From Peptoclostridium sp965368085 (GTDB taxonomy: Bacteria; Bacillota; Clostridia; Peptostreptococcales; Peptostreptococcaceae), in contig CBDULP010000001.1 of NCBI GenBank assembly GCA_965368085.1, forward strand, positions 185,222 through 249,221: a stretch of DNA of 64,000 nt, given 5' to 3'. The notes beneath the pieces are model-generated. The model had not been told where the DNA came from, searched no databases, and was given only the letters and a program-made list of their open reading frames with translations. This document shows positions 7,441-15,916 of the stretch, piece after piece. Within the stretch, counting starts at the first letter, position 1. Each line of letters opens with the position of its first letter. Both the position numbers and the translations under genes were made by a program.

Positions 7441-8534
7441 CTTCTTAAAAACGTCGGTATATTAAAATTTCCTTCTTCTTCTGTTTTTTCATCTTTTTCT
7501 GGCTTTTCTTCCCTAGGCTCTTCCTTTTGGATGACTTCCTCTGGCTTTTCTTCTTTCTTTTCCTCTATTTTATGCCCGTTTCCCGCCTCAAACCCTGTTG
7601 CTATGACAGTTATTCTTATCTCGTCATTCAGGCTTTCGTCTATTACAGCTCCAAATATTATGTTTGCATCTTCATCCGAAGACTCTTGAACAAGTGTCGC
7701 CGCTTCATTGACCTCAAAAAGTCCAAGATCAGCTCCTCCTGTTATATTGAGTAGAACTCCTTTTGCGCCTTTTATGGAAGTTTCCAAAAGTGGACTTTGT
7801 ATTGCTTGCTTGGCGGCATCCACAGCTCTGTTTTCACCACTTGCTGTTCCTATTCCCATGTGGGCAAGCCCCTGTTCCTTCATTATCGTTTGAACATCTG
7901 CAAAGTCAAGGTTTACAAGTCCTGGAACCGCTATAAGGTCTGAAATACCTTGAACACCCTGCTTAAGTACATCATCCGCTATCTTGAAAGCTTCAAGCAT
8001 TGAAGTTCTTTTTTCCGCCACCTGCAGCAGTCTGTCGTTAGGTATTGTAATAAGAGTGTCTACCTTTTCCTTCAGCGCCTCTATGCCGGCTCTTGCATGA
8101 TTTTGCCTTCTCTTTCCTTCAAATGTAAACGGCTTTGTCACTACACCTACCGTAAGTATTCCCATTTCCTTTGCAACAGAGGCAACTACCGGAGCAGCAC
8201 CTGTACCTGTTCCGCCGCCCATTCCTGCAGTTACAAATACCATATCGGCACCTTCAAGGGACCTTTGTATATCCTCTCGGCTCTCTTCAGCAGCCTTTTT
8301 CCCTATATCTGGATTAGCTCCGGCCCCAAGACCTCTTGTAAGCTTCTCGCCAACCTGTATTTTTTGTTCTGCCTTAGATGTATGAAGAGCCTGCCTGTCC
8401 GTATTAATTGCTATGAACTCTATCCCCTTAAGCTGGTCTTCTATCATTCTGTTTACAGCATTGTTTCCTCCGCCGCCTACGCCTATAACCTTTATTTGTG
8501 CAAACTCATCCATTCCCACATCAAATTGTATCAT
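7431..8534 (-). CDS. ftsZ: Cell division GTPase FtsZ
   Basis: 367 residues. The tubulin-like GTPase polymerises into the Z ring at mid-cell. Seen: KVIGVGGGGNNAVNRM (about 15-30), the tubulin signature GGGTGTGAAP (about 107-116), NLDFADVQTIM with the T7-loop acid (about 210) and a charged linker (310-350, rich in E and K). The tail ends NIPTFLRRRR, the conserved C-terminal peptide that binds division partners, here with an arginine end. Start: ATG at 8534 lies 7 bases after GGAGG and gives MIQFDV; a TTG one codon earlier is too close. It is last in the division cluster. Confidence 0.97.
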   Translation of the reverse strand: MIQFDVGMDEFAQIKVIGVGGGGNNAVNRMIEDQLKGIEFIAINTDRQALHTSKAEQKIQVGEKLTRGLGAGANPDIGKKAAEESREDIQRSLEGADMVFVTAGMGGGTGTGAAPVVASVAKEMGILTVGVVTKPFTFEGKRRQNHARAGIEALKEKVDTLITIPNDRLLQVAEKRTSMLEAFKIADDVLKQGVQGISDLIAVPGLVNLDFADVQTIMKEQGLAHMGIGTASGENRAVDAAKQAIQSPLLETSIKGAKGVLLNITGGADLGLFEVNEAATLVQESSDEDANIIFGAVIDESLNDEIRITVIATGFEAGNGHKIEEKKEEKPEEVIQKEEPREEKPEKDEKTEEEGNFNIPTFLRRRR

Positions 8535-8664
8535 CAAGGTTCCTCCTCGCCATGCTTATTATATATTTGCTATTTCTCAACAATTTCAATTACTAATAAT
8601 TTTTATACATATAATATTATCATAATTTTACCAAATATGTTTATACTTTTTCACCTTTAACAGT

Positions 8665-9072
8665 CTATTCCGCAGACCTTTCCAAAACCTTTCCAATCTC
8701 CTTTTTTTCAAGGCTCTTGTTTTTCTTTTGCGCTATCTTACGGAGTATTGCCCTTCTGATTGCAGCAAAGTTTTGGAACAGCCTTCCTCCAAACACTATT
8801 ATAGGCGCATAATAAAGAGGTACTCCAAGCTTGTCTCCAAGGTAAGCCAAAAATCCCGCAAGTATCGAATTGGTAAAAAATCCTGTTATGAATATTGAAT
8901 TATTATAATTGCCCTCAAGGCTCGCTCTTATTGCTCCAAATACAGAGTCAAGCGATGCAAGTATTGCCACTGAAATATAAAGAGAATAACTTTCGGGATA
9001 AGTCACAGGTATATAATACCCAACCAGTACTCCAAGTAAAAGCCCTATTAGTGCAACAATCAAATTAATCAC
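8665..9072 (-). CDS. sbp: Small basic family membrane protein (DUF1290)
   Basis: 135 residues with three hydrophobic segments (about 2-20, 28-45 and 60-85) and a basic C-terminal tail (RRAILRKIAQKKNKSLEKK). ILASLDSVFGAIRA and GFFTNSILAGFLAYLGDKLG are the hallmarks of the small basic protein family found next to DUF881 genes and ftsZ in Firmicutes and Actinobacteria. Its role in division is not established. The start overlaps the end of the DUF881 gene before it by 8 bases, indicating translational coupling. A 130-base gap before ftsZ suggests an extra promoter there. Confidence 0.88.
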   Translation of the reverse strand: MINLIVALIGLLLGVLVGYYIPVTYPESYSLYISVAILASLDSVFGAIRASLEGNYNNSIFITGFFTNSILAGFLAYLGDKLGVPLYYAPIIVFGGRLFQNFAAIRRAILRKIAQKKNKSLEKKEIGKVLERSAE

Positions 9073-9781
9073 CTTCTTTTATATATCTAAAATAAACATC
9101 ACCGCTATATTTCGGAATAAGCATGTCATCCACTACACGTGTCTGAACATCTATGCCCCATACCTCTTTGAGTATATATGCATATGATCCCGGAGCTCTT
9201 ACAGCCGCCTCCAGGTGCAGGGGGTTTCCTATTGCCTTTATCACAAAAGGTTGGCCGTATGTTGACTTGTTTATGGTTATTGTAGGTCCGGCGCACTTTA
9301 TCTCGGATATTGTAATAACTCTCTCCCCATTTATCGATATGGCTTCAGCACCAGCCGACTTCAAATCATTTACAAGTTCGAGCACATCCTTGTCATGTAC
9401 TATTATGTCGTTTGCATGTTCTCCAAACTCAATATCTCGGCTACCGTCTTTCAGTCTTACAACAACTCCAGGTCCGCTCAGGTTTTTCATGCCTGACGAA
9501 GTCTTTAGGTCTTCAAGTTCTTTTTTCATAAGGTTCTTTATGGAACCGTTTTCATTTAGTGCAAGCTCATATTTTGCTATATTCTGTTCTTTTTCCAATA
9601 TGATCTTTTCTATCTTTTCAATTTCTATTTTTTCCGTATCCAACTGATATTCAAGTTCTTTTATACTGCCCAAAGTTACAAATATGTTGTCTGGGTTAAA
9701 GCTTTTTACCTGTATTGCGGTTATCAGCCCCAGTATAAACATCAAAAAAACAGTCGTGTTCACCTTAATTATATTTTTCAT
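9065..9781 (-). CDS. DUF881 family protein (second copy)
   Basis: 238 residues. One N-terminal membrane anchor (about 7-25), a coiled coil (about 38-75), then the DUF881 domain with GVVVRLKDG, NDLKSAGAEAISINGERV, FVIKAIGNPLHLEAAVRAPG and a final VYFRYIKEGD. A membrane-anchored extracytoplasmic protein of unknown function that accompanies ftsQ and sbp in Gram-positive division clusters. It is a paralogue of the gene just upstream with the same layout. Confidence 0.87.
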   Translation of the reverse strand: MKNIIKVNTTVFLMFILGLITAIQVKSFNPDNIFVTLGSIKELEYQLDTEKIEIEKIEKIILEKEQNIAKYELALNENGSIKNLMKKELEDLKTSSGMKNLSGPGVVVRLKDGSRDIEFGEHANDIIVHDKDVLELVNDLKSAGAEAISINGERVITISEIKCAGPTITINKSTYGQPFVIKAIGNPLHLEAAVRAPGSYAYILKEVWGIDVQTRVVDDMLIPKYSGDVYFRYIKEGD

Positions 9782-9796
9782 ATTTTCACCTACCGT

Positions 9797-10522
9797 CTAT
9801 TCTACCGGTTTTGAAAACTCAAACTGTATCTTTTCAGTATTTCTAGGTATTTCAATATCCTCATGCTTGCTTATATCCGTTTTAAGTCCAAGATACTGCC
9901 TTATCTCCCACATGATCCCATATCTCATATTGAGCGCCGCTTCAAGCGTATCCGGATTTCCTATGGCCTTTATCTCAAACGGGGTCTTTACAGGCTTGTC
10001 GTTTATAAATATGCTTTCCCGGCTGTTTGCCGCCAGATGTATTTCCGTGTTTACAACTATTCTTTCCCCGTTTATTGATATAGCCTCAGCACCAGCCGCA
10101 TTAAGCTTATTTATAACCGAAAGCAGCATTTCATAGTTGTATATTATGGTTTCACTTTCCTGCTCCTGGTCAATGACATCTATCACTATGCTTACTCCCG
10201 GGCCCTTTACCTGTGAATATCCCGCAAGTACTTCATATCTTTTTATGTCTTCTTTGAGATTTTTAACCACTATGTTTTCTTTTGCCTCAGATTCCTCGTA
10301 TTCTTTTATTCTTCCTTCGAGCATTGACAGTTTATTCGAAAGCGCCTCTTTTTTGTCCTTAAGCCTCTTGAGCTCAGTAGAAAGCTGTCTGGCTTTTTGT
10401 GACGATACCAGGCCTCCAGTTGACCGTTCAACGTTTTTAAGTTGTATTGTAATCATTGTCCCAAGCAAAAGAGTCAAAACTAGTATTGCAACTTTATTTT
10501 TGTTCAATAACCTCACCACCAT
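9797..10522 (-). CDS. DUF881 family protein (first copy)
   Basis: About 241 residues from the ATG at 10522; a farther ATG at 10546 would add 8 residues but has no RBS. One N-terminal membrane helix (about 10-27), a coiled coil (about 45-85), then the DUF881 domain (GPGVSIVIDV, NAAGAEAISINGERI, FEIKAIGNPDTLEAALNM). The start lies inside the end of ftsQ (29-base overlap), implying coupled translation. The motif blocks match its downstream neighbour, so the pair is an old tandem duplication. The role is unknown; an envelope scaffold function in division is a reasonable guess. Confidence 0.86.
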   Translation of the reverse strand: MVVRLLNKNKVAILVLTLLLGTMITIQLKNVERSTGGLVSSQKARQLSTELKRLKDKKEALSNKLSMLEGRIKEYEESEAKENIVVKNLKEDIKRYEVLAGYSQVKGPGVSIVIDVIDQEQESETIIYNYEMLLSVINKLNAAGAEAISINGERIVVNTEIHLAANSRESIFINDKPVKTPFEIKAIGNPDTLEAALNMRYGIMWEIRQYLGLKTDISKHEDIEIPRNTEKIQFEFSKPVE

Positions 10523-11240
10523 ATTGTCTGTACACGGGATAACCATTGTGCTTCATATCTATTATACCGTAATTTATGTTTTTCTTATATAGGTCCGTAA
10601 GTATTTCTTTAAGAATGGGTATCTTATATCCCAAATTCTCCCCTTCTCCAACAAGCACTACTATCCCTCTATATGTGTACAGTCTTATTCGAGACTCTTC
10701 ATCTATATTTATTTCCGAAATATTTTCAAGTATATCGCTTCCAAGACATGCGTTCAAAAGGTTCAAGAGTCTTTGAAGAACATCCTCGTCCTTCATGTAT
10801 ATCTTTTTACCTATTTTGAAACCGTCAAGGTCTATCCCTGTCAATATGGGTCTGTCCAGATTAGTTATATCATTTTCAACCCGAAGAGCCATACCTTCTT
10901 CATCAATTATTACGTATGAGCCCATGTACGGCACACAAAAAAATTCCATTCTTTCGATTATGTTTATATCCATGCTGTCCGGCAAATCCTTTTCTATGTA
11001 AACATCCTTTATGTAAGGATGTTTCAAAAGGCTTTCCCTCATTTTGGATTTTTTTACAGTGATTATATTTTGACCTTTTTCAATTCCCGAAAAGCCGATT
11101 ACATTTTCAGCTTTAAGTTTGATAAGCCCATTCACATTTATGCTTTTGACATTAAAATAGCCAAACTTCACGGCCGCATAAAATGCCAATGATGCAACTG
11201 CAAAAAATGTAAGAAAAAACAATAAAATCTTTTTTTTCAA
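10494..11240 (-). CDS. ftsQ: Cell division protein FtsQ/DivIB
   Basis: 248 residues. A short cytoplasmic start (MKKK), one membrane helix (about 5-24), then an extracellular POTRA domain (about 32-100: FNVKSINVNGLIKLKAENV, then LLKHPYIKDVYIEKDLPDSM) and the FtsQ beta domain (VIDEEGMALRVE, and NYGIIDMKHNGYPVYRQYG). DivIB/FtsQ stabilises FtsL and DivIC at the septum and controls septal synthesis. It lies between murG and the DUF881 pair, as in Bacillus and many Clostridia. Confidence 0.9.
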   Translation of the reverse strand: MKKKILLFFLTFFAVASLAFYAAVKFGYFNVKSINVNGLIKLKAENVIGFSGIEKGQNIITVKKSKMRESLLKHPYIKDVYIEKDLPDSMDINIIERMEFFCVPYMGSYVIIDEEGMALRVENDITNLDRPILTGIDLDGFKIGKKIYMKDEDVLQRLLNLLNACLGSDILENISEINIDEESRIRLYTYRGIVVLVGEGENLGYKIPILKEILTDLYKKNINYGIIDMKHNGYPVYRQYGGEVIEQK

Positions 11241-11274
11241 TTTTATCCATCCTTTACGAGTCTCAAAACACTTT

Positions 11275-12384
11275 TTATATACCCTTGTCCAATTGCCTTA
11301 ATCTCATAATTTGAGAATATATTAAATCTACAGCCTCTGGCCTTCCCATTTGAACGCTCTTACTCGACATGTCCTTTAGCTTTTCTTCATCCATTAGTAT
11401 GTTGAATATATTCTGAGCAATCATATCTGCAGTTATGTCCTTTTCAAGTATCATGACTCCAGCACCGTTTTCCTCCACGCTCCTTGCATTGTATTCCTGA
11501 TGATTCTCTGCCGTATGCGCCTTTGGTATTACTATTGCAGGCTTGCCTAGGCATGTAACCTCAGAAAGTGTTATTGCTCCTGCACTACAGATTACCATAT
11601 CGCAGGCCGCAAGTACATCGGGCATATTATCTATATAAGGAAGCACCGTTTGATAGTCCTTAAGTCCTTCATTTGAGAAATCTTTACTGAAACTCTCAAA
11701 GTGATCATTTCCTGTTGCATGTACAAATGCAATGTCCTTTTCACAAAATTGCTCTATTACACTCAGCATGGCGTCGTTTATTTTTCTTGAACCTCCGCTT
11801 CCCCCTACCGAAAGAACCATCTTCTTATCCAGAGGTATTCCAAGTTTTTTTCTTGATTCAATTTTATTAGCATCCACGATCTCTTTTCTGACAGGGTTGC
11901 CTGTAAATTCAACTTCTTGTGCTGATTTGAAAAATTTTCTCGCATCTTCAAAACTTATAAGAACCTTGTCTGTAAACCTGGACAAAAACTTGTTGGTTAT
12001 ACCCGGAAATGCATTTTGTTCATGCACCACAGTCGGAACCTTCATAATTGCCGCACAAAACACTACAGGCCCTGATACATATCCTCCTGTTCCTATTACG
12101 ACATCCGGCTTGAAACTCCTTATTATCGACGCCGCTTCACAAATCCCCTTGAAAAACATCATTAGCCTTTTCATGTTTTCAATGCTTATCTTTCTTTGGA
12201 ATCCGTTTACCGTCACCGTCTTAAAGTCATATCCGCTCTTTGGCACAATCTTGCTTTCAAGGCCCTTTTTTGTTCCTATATAGAGCACCTTTGCACCCTC
12301 GTTTTCAGATTTTATCCTGTCAGCTATCGAAAGCGCCGGATATATATGTCCGCCGGTTCCTCCGCCTGATACTATGATCCTCAA
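11275..12384 (-). CDS. murG: UDP-GlcNAc--lipid I N-acetylglucosaminyltransferase MurG
   Basis: About 369 residues, GT28 family. It adds GlcNAc to lipid I at the inner membrane face to give lipid II. SGGGTGGHIYPALSIA is the N-terminal G loop, IGTGGYVSGPVV the second; VGGSGGSRKIND and CSAGAITLSEVTCLGKPAIVIP are the donor-binding site, with HQEYNARSVEENGAGVMI after. The start is chosen at TTG 12384 (MRIIVSGGG): the AGGAG before it is 9 bases away, but it touches the in-frame ATG at 12393. It follows ftsW closely. Confidence 0.94.
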   Translation of the reverse strand: MRIIVSGGGTGGHIYPALSIADRIKSENEGAKVLYIGTKKGLESKIVPKSGYDFKTVTVNGFQRKISIENMKRLMMFFKGICEAASIIRSFKPDVVIGTGGYVSGPVVFCAAIMKVPTVVHEQNAFPGITNKFLSRFTDKVLISFEDARKFFKSAQEVEFTGNPVRKEIVDANKIESRKKLGIPLDKKMVLSVGGSGGSRKINDAMLSVIEQFCEKDIAFVHATGNDHFESFSKDFSNEGLKDYQTVLPYIDNMPDVLAACDMVICSAGAITLSEVTCLGKPAIVIPKAHTAENHQEYNARSVEENGAGVMILEKDITADMIAQNIFNILMDEEKLKDMSSKSVQMGRPEAVDLIYSQIMRLRQLDKGI

Positions 12385-12396
12385 AAATTCCATCTC

Positions 12397-13536
12397 CTAT
12401 CTTTTAGTATATCTCGATACATTGAGAACTACCCCTATTGCAGCCATTAATATTATGAGCGACGTACCACCGAAACTTATAAACGGCAGCGGCATTCCCG
12501 TTGCCGGCATGGACGATGTTACAACCGCAATGTTTATCATTATCTGTATCGCTATTTGAGATATTATACCACTTACAAGCATGCATGAAAAAAAGTCAGG
12601 AGCGTTCATTGCAACTTTTATACCCCTATATATAAGGAATACATACAGCATGAGTATTATTATGCATCCGACGTATCCAAGTTCTTCTCCTATTATAGCA
12701 AATATGAAGTCATTTTGCGGTTCAGGTATGTATAGGAATTTCTCATTGCTCCTTCCAAGCCCGAGCCCGAAAAGCCCTCCGGTTCCAAGGGCATAAAGCG
12801 ATTGTATAACCTGGTAATTATTCCCCAGTTCATCCTTGAACGGATCCAAAAATCCCGTAACCCTTTTCCATCTGTATTCACTGCTCATGGCAAGCATCAA
12901 CACTACAGGTATTGCCGATCCTATCGCTATGAATGCATACCTCAGCTGAAGCCCTGCTACAAACATCATGCAAACCCCGGTCATCACTATTGTTCCGGCA
13001 GTTGAAAGGTCCGGCTGCAAAAACACCAATCCGAAAAAGAATACTGATATTATTCCCGGGAAAAGAGCCCCTCCTATTGATTTTTCTATATATTTTCTGT
13101 TTATATATTTTGCAATCAACACTATGGATGCGAATTTGGCAAGCTCAGAGGGCATTAGTGTCATTCCGCCTATTCTGATCCATCTTTGCGCTCCGTTCAG
13201 ATTGGTTCCAAGAGGTGTCAGCACTGCAACAAGAAACAGTATTGAGATTCCTGCAAAAACCCATGCATATTTTTCGACCTTTTTATAATGGAAAAAAGCC
13301 ATAAAAAACATTGCAAACATTCCAATAACTGCATATGCGATGTTTCTCTTCAAAAAATAGTACTGGTCCCCAAGCCTCTTGCCAGCCTGAACATAGCTTG
13401 CGCTGAACACCATTACTATTCCTATCGAAATGAGTAAAAGAGTGGCAAAAAGTATGTACTGGTCAAAGTTCCTGGCCCTTGGTTTTTGCTTTTTATCTCC
13501 CTTTTTTTTAACTTCTTTTTTTTGAGACCCACTCAT
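12397..13536 (-). CDS. ftsW: SEDS peptidoglycan polymerase FtsW/SpoVE
   Basis: 379 residues with about ten membrane segments and a basic, lysine-rich cytoplasmic N terminus. SEDS motifs: GAQRWIRIGGMTLMPSELAK (about 114-133), LQPDLSTAG and, at the end, ATGMPLPFISFGGTS. SEDS proteins polymerise glycan from lipid II and pair with a class B penicillin-binding protein, here probably the PASTA protein encoded at the head of the cluster. In spore formers this position can be held by SpoVE; FtsW and SpoVE cannot be separated by sequence reading alone. Good RBS (GAGGAGG). Confidence 0.92.
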   Translation of the reverse strand: MSGSQKKEVKKKGDKKQKPRARNFDQYILFATLLLISIGIVMVFSASYVQAGKRLGDQYYFLKRNIAYAVIGMFAMFFMAFFHYKKVEKYAWVFAGISILFLVAVLTPLGTNLNGAQRWIRIGGMTLMPSELAKFASIVLIAKYINRKYIEKSIGGALFPGIISVFFFGLVFLQPDLSTAGTIVMTGVCMMFVAGLQLRYAFIAIGSAIPVVLMLAMSSEYRWKRVTGFLDPFKDELGNNYQVIQSLYALGTGGLFGLGLGRSNEKFLYIPEPQNDFIFAIIGEELGYVGCIIILMLYVFLIYRGIKVAMNAPDFFSCMLVSGIISQIAIQIMINIAVVTSSMPATGMPLPFISFGGTSLIILMAAIGVVLNVSRYTKR

Positions 13537-13556
13537 TAAAAAACCTCCTCAAAAAA

Positions 13557-14906
13557 CTAAAGCTTTCCAACCTCTTGCTTGAAGTCCATTCCTCTAACTT
13601 CGTAGCTTGGGTACATATCCCAGCTTGCACATGCAGGGGAAAGAAGTACTATGTCACCTTTTAGAGCCAGTGAGCTTGCTTTTTTAACGGCCTCATGCAT
13701 ATTTTTCACATCATGGCAGTTATTAAAGCCCTTTTCCTGTGCGGTTTTTCTTATCTTCTGGGCAGTTTCACCAAGAAGTACAAGTTCCTTTACCTTGCCG
13801 TCAAAACTCAATATGAACTCGTCAAATTCACTTCCCTTGTCCATGCCTCCCGCTATCAGCACAAGCGGCCTGTCATAGGCCTCAACCGCCTTTATAGAAG
13901 CATCCGGGTTTGTTCCCTTCGAGTCGTTCACATAGTCCACGCCGTCTACAGTTCTTACGAATTCAAGCCTATGTTCAACCCCTTCAAAATCCTTGAGGGC
14001 CTTTACTATAAAATCCTTATCTATTCCCATGCAAAGCGCAACTGCAACTGCCGCAAGTGCATTTTCAAGATTATGCGCTCCCGGTATCTTTATCTCCTCG
14101 ATATCTATGATTTTCTGAGGATTTCCGTCTATTTCAGAAATTATCACGCCGCCTTCCACATATACTCCACCGCGAGGCCTTTCATTCCTGCTGAAAAGCA
14201 CGACATTGGACTTGCAAAGACTCGAAAGATTTTTGCTCTCAGGGCAGTCGTAATTAATCACCGTGTAGTCGCCTTGCCTTTGATTTTTGAATATGTTCGC
14301 CTTTGCATCTATGTAGTTTTCCATTGTCTTGTGTCTGTTAAGATGGTCCGGTGTTATGTTAAGCACTGCACTGACCTTTGGACAAAAATCGATTATGCTT
14401 TCAAGCTGGAAACTGCTCAGCTCTGTTACAAGCACAGAATTTTCATCTGCTGCATCCACAACATCTATTGCTGGCCTTCCTATGTTTCCTACGACAAATG
14501 TCTTGTGTTTTGATAGTTTGAATATTTCTCCCACAAGGCTTGTAGTTGTCGTCTTTCCGTTCGTTCCAGTTATTCCGACAAACGGAGCCTTCGAAAACCT
14601 ATACGCAAGTTCTATCTCACTTATTATTTGGATTCCCTTTGCCCTCAGTGTATTTACCAGCTTAATATCTGTAGGCACCCCCGGAGACATTACCACTAGC
14701 TCTACGTCTTCAATATCTTCAGGGTGGCTTCCAAGTATGTAGTCAACATCCAATCCCTTGAGCTCTTCCAGTATATCTTCCACCTGGTCCTTGCTCTTGA
14801 TGTCATTTACCATTACTTTTGCGCCTTTACCGCTTAAAAATTTTATTGTAGATATTCCGGTTTTTGCAAGGCCTATCAAAAGAACCCTTTTGCCTTCCAA
14901 TTTCAT
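13557..14906 (-). CDS. murD: UDP-N-acetylmuramoylalanine--D-glutamate ligase
   Basis: About 449 residues. It adds D-glutamate to UDP-MurNAc-L-Ala with ATP. Rossmann-like N domain (KRVLLIGLAKTGISTIKFL), ATP loop GITGTNGKTTTTSLVGE (about 112-128), LNITPDHLNRH, and in the C domain YVNDSKGTNPDASIKA and LLSPACASWD. Start ATG 14906 has AGGGTGG 6 bases ahead; an ATG six codons earlier lacks an RBS. Between mraY and ftsW in standard order. Confidence 0.96.
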   Translation of the reverse strand: MKLEGKRVLLIGLAKTGISTIKFLSGKGAKVMVNDIKSKDQVEDILEELKGLDVDYILGSHPEDIEDVELVVMSPGVPTDIKLVNTLRAKGIQIISEIELAYRFSKAPFVGITGTNGKTTTTSLVGEIFKLSKHKTFVVGNIGRPAIDVVDAADENSVLVTELSSFQLESIIDFCPKVSAVLNITPDHLNRHKTMENYIDAKANIFKNQRQGDYTVINYDCPESKNLSSLCKSNVVLFSRNERPRGGVYVEGGVIISEIDGNPQKIIDIEEIKIPGAHNLENALAAVAVALCMGIDKDFIVKALKDFEGVEHRLEFVRTVDGVDYVNDSKGTNPDASIKAVEAYDRPLVLIAGGMDKGSEFDEFILSFDGKVKELVLLGETAQKIRKTAQEKGFNNCHDVKNMHEAVKKASSLALKGDIVLLSPACASWDMYPSYEVRGMDFKQEVGKL

Positions 14907-14950
14907 TTTTATCCACCCTTCCATATTTTATCTGAATATGTTTTTTAATA

Positions 14951-15916
14951 TTAAATAAATGCAATAAGTGCAACTGCCCCCAAGACAAGGCTCGCCACCC
15001 AAAATATACCAACAACTTTTGTCTCATGCCATCCCACCAATTCAAAGTGATGGTGAATAGGTGTCATCTTGAACACCCTTTTCCCAGTAAGCTTGAATGA
15101 TGTGACCTGTATTATCACCGAAAGAGTCTCTGCAAAATATATTCCGCCCACTATGGGAATCATAAGCGATGCATTCATTATTACGGCAGCTGCCGCAACA
15201 GCTCCTCCAAGAGCCATTGAACCCGTATCCCCCATAAACACCTTCGCCGGGTATACGTTGAACCTCAAAAATCCAAGACACGCTCCGAACACAGCGCTGC
15301 ACACCACTGCTATGGACTCGTATCCGAGCATCGAAGCTGTTATTATAAAGAATATTGATACTATGAGAGTGACTCCCGATGCGAGTCCGTCAAGTCCATC
15401 TGTAAGGTTAACGCTGTTTACAGTGGCAACAACTACAAGCACTGTAAACGGAATGTATAGAACACCCATGTCAAAATAGTATCCGTTTGTAAACGGTACC
15501 AGAATCGAACTGCCGTAGTCAGATGTCTTATACTGGTAAAGTACTATTAAAAATGCAAGCGCAAACTGTCCTATGAGCTTTTGATAAGCTCTAAGCCCCA
15601 AAGACCTTTTCAGCACCACCTTTATGTAGTCGTCCACAAATCCCACAAGCCCGAATCCTATTATGGAGGCAAGAGCTGCAAGCATATCGCCGTCAACTCT
15701 TCCGCTTAAAAGCGACGCCGCGATTATGCCTATTACCATTATTATACCGCCCATCGTAGGCGTTCCATTTTTCACAAGGTGGGTTTTTGGCCCTTCATCC
15801 CTTATAGTCTGCCCGAATTTAAGCCTTTTGAGCACTGGTATAAGCATGGGCCCTGATATCAAAGTAGCCACAAGCGCAACCACTGCCGGGATTAAAAACA
15901 TATGATAATTAAACAT
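14951..15916 (-). CDS. mraY: Phospho-N-acetylmuramoyl-pentapeptide transferase MraY
   Basis: 321 residues, about ten membrane helices. It moves phospho-MurNAc-pentapeptide to undecaprenyl phosphate, forming lipid I. Seen: KNGTPTMGGIIMV, GFVDDYIKV (catalytic DD), NLTDGLDGLASG, VFMGDTGSMALGG, and the HHHFE motif (PIHHHFELVGW). Its ATG shares bases with the stop of murF (TAATG), so the two are translationally coupled. Confidence 0.97.
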   Translation of the reverse strand: MFNYHMFLIPAVVALVATLISGPMLIPVLKRLKFGQTIRDEGPKTHLVKNGTPTMGGIIMVIGIIAASLLSGRVDGDMLAALASIIGFGLVGFVDDYIKVVLKRSLGLRAYQKLIGQFALAFLIVLYQYKTSDYGSSILVPFTNGYYFDMGVLYIPFTVLVVVATVNSVNLTDGLDGLASGVTLIVSIFFIITASMLGYESIAVVCSAVFGACLGFLRFNVYPAKVFMGDTGSMALGGAVAAAAVIMNASLMIPIVGGIYFAETLSVIIQVTSFKLTGKRVFKMTPIHHHFELVGWHETKVVGIFWVASLVLGAVALIAFI

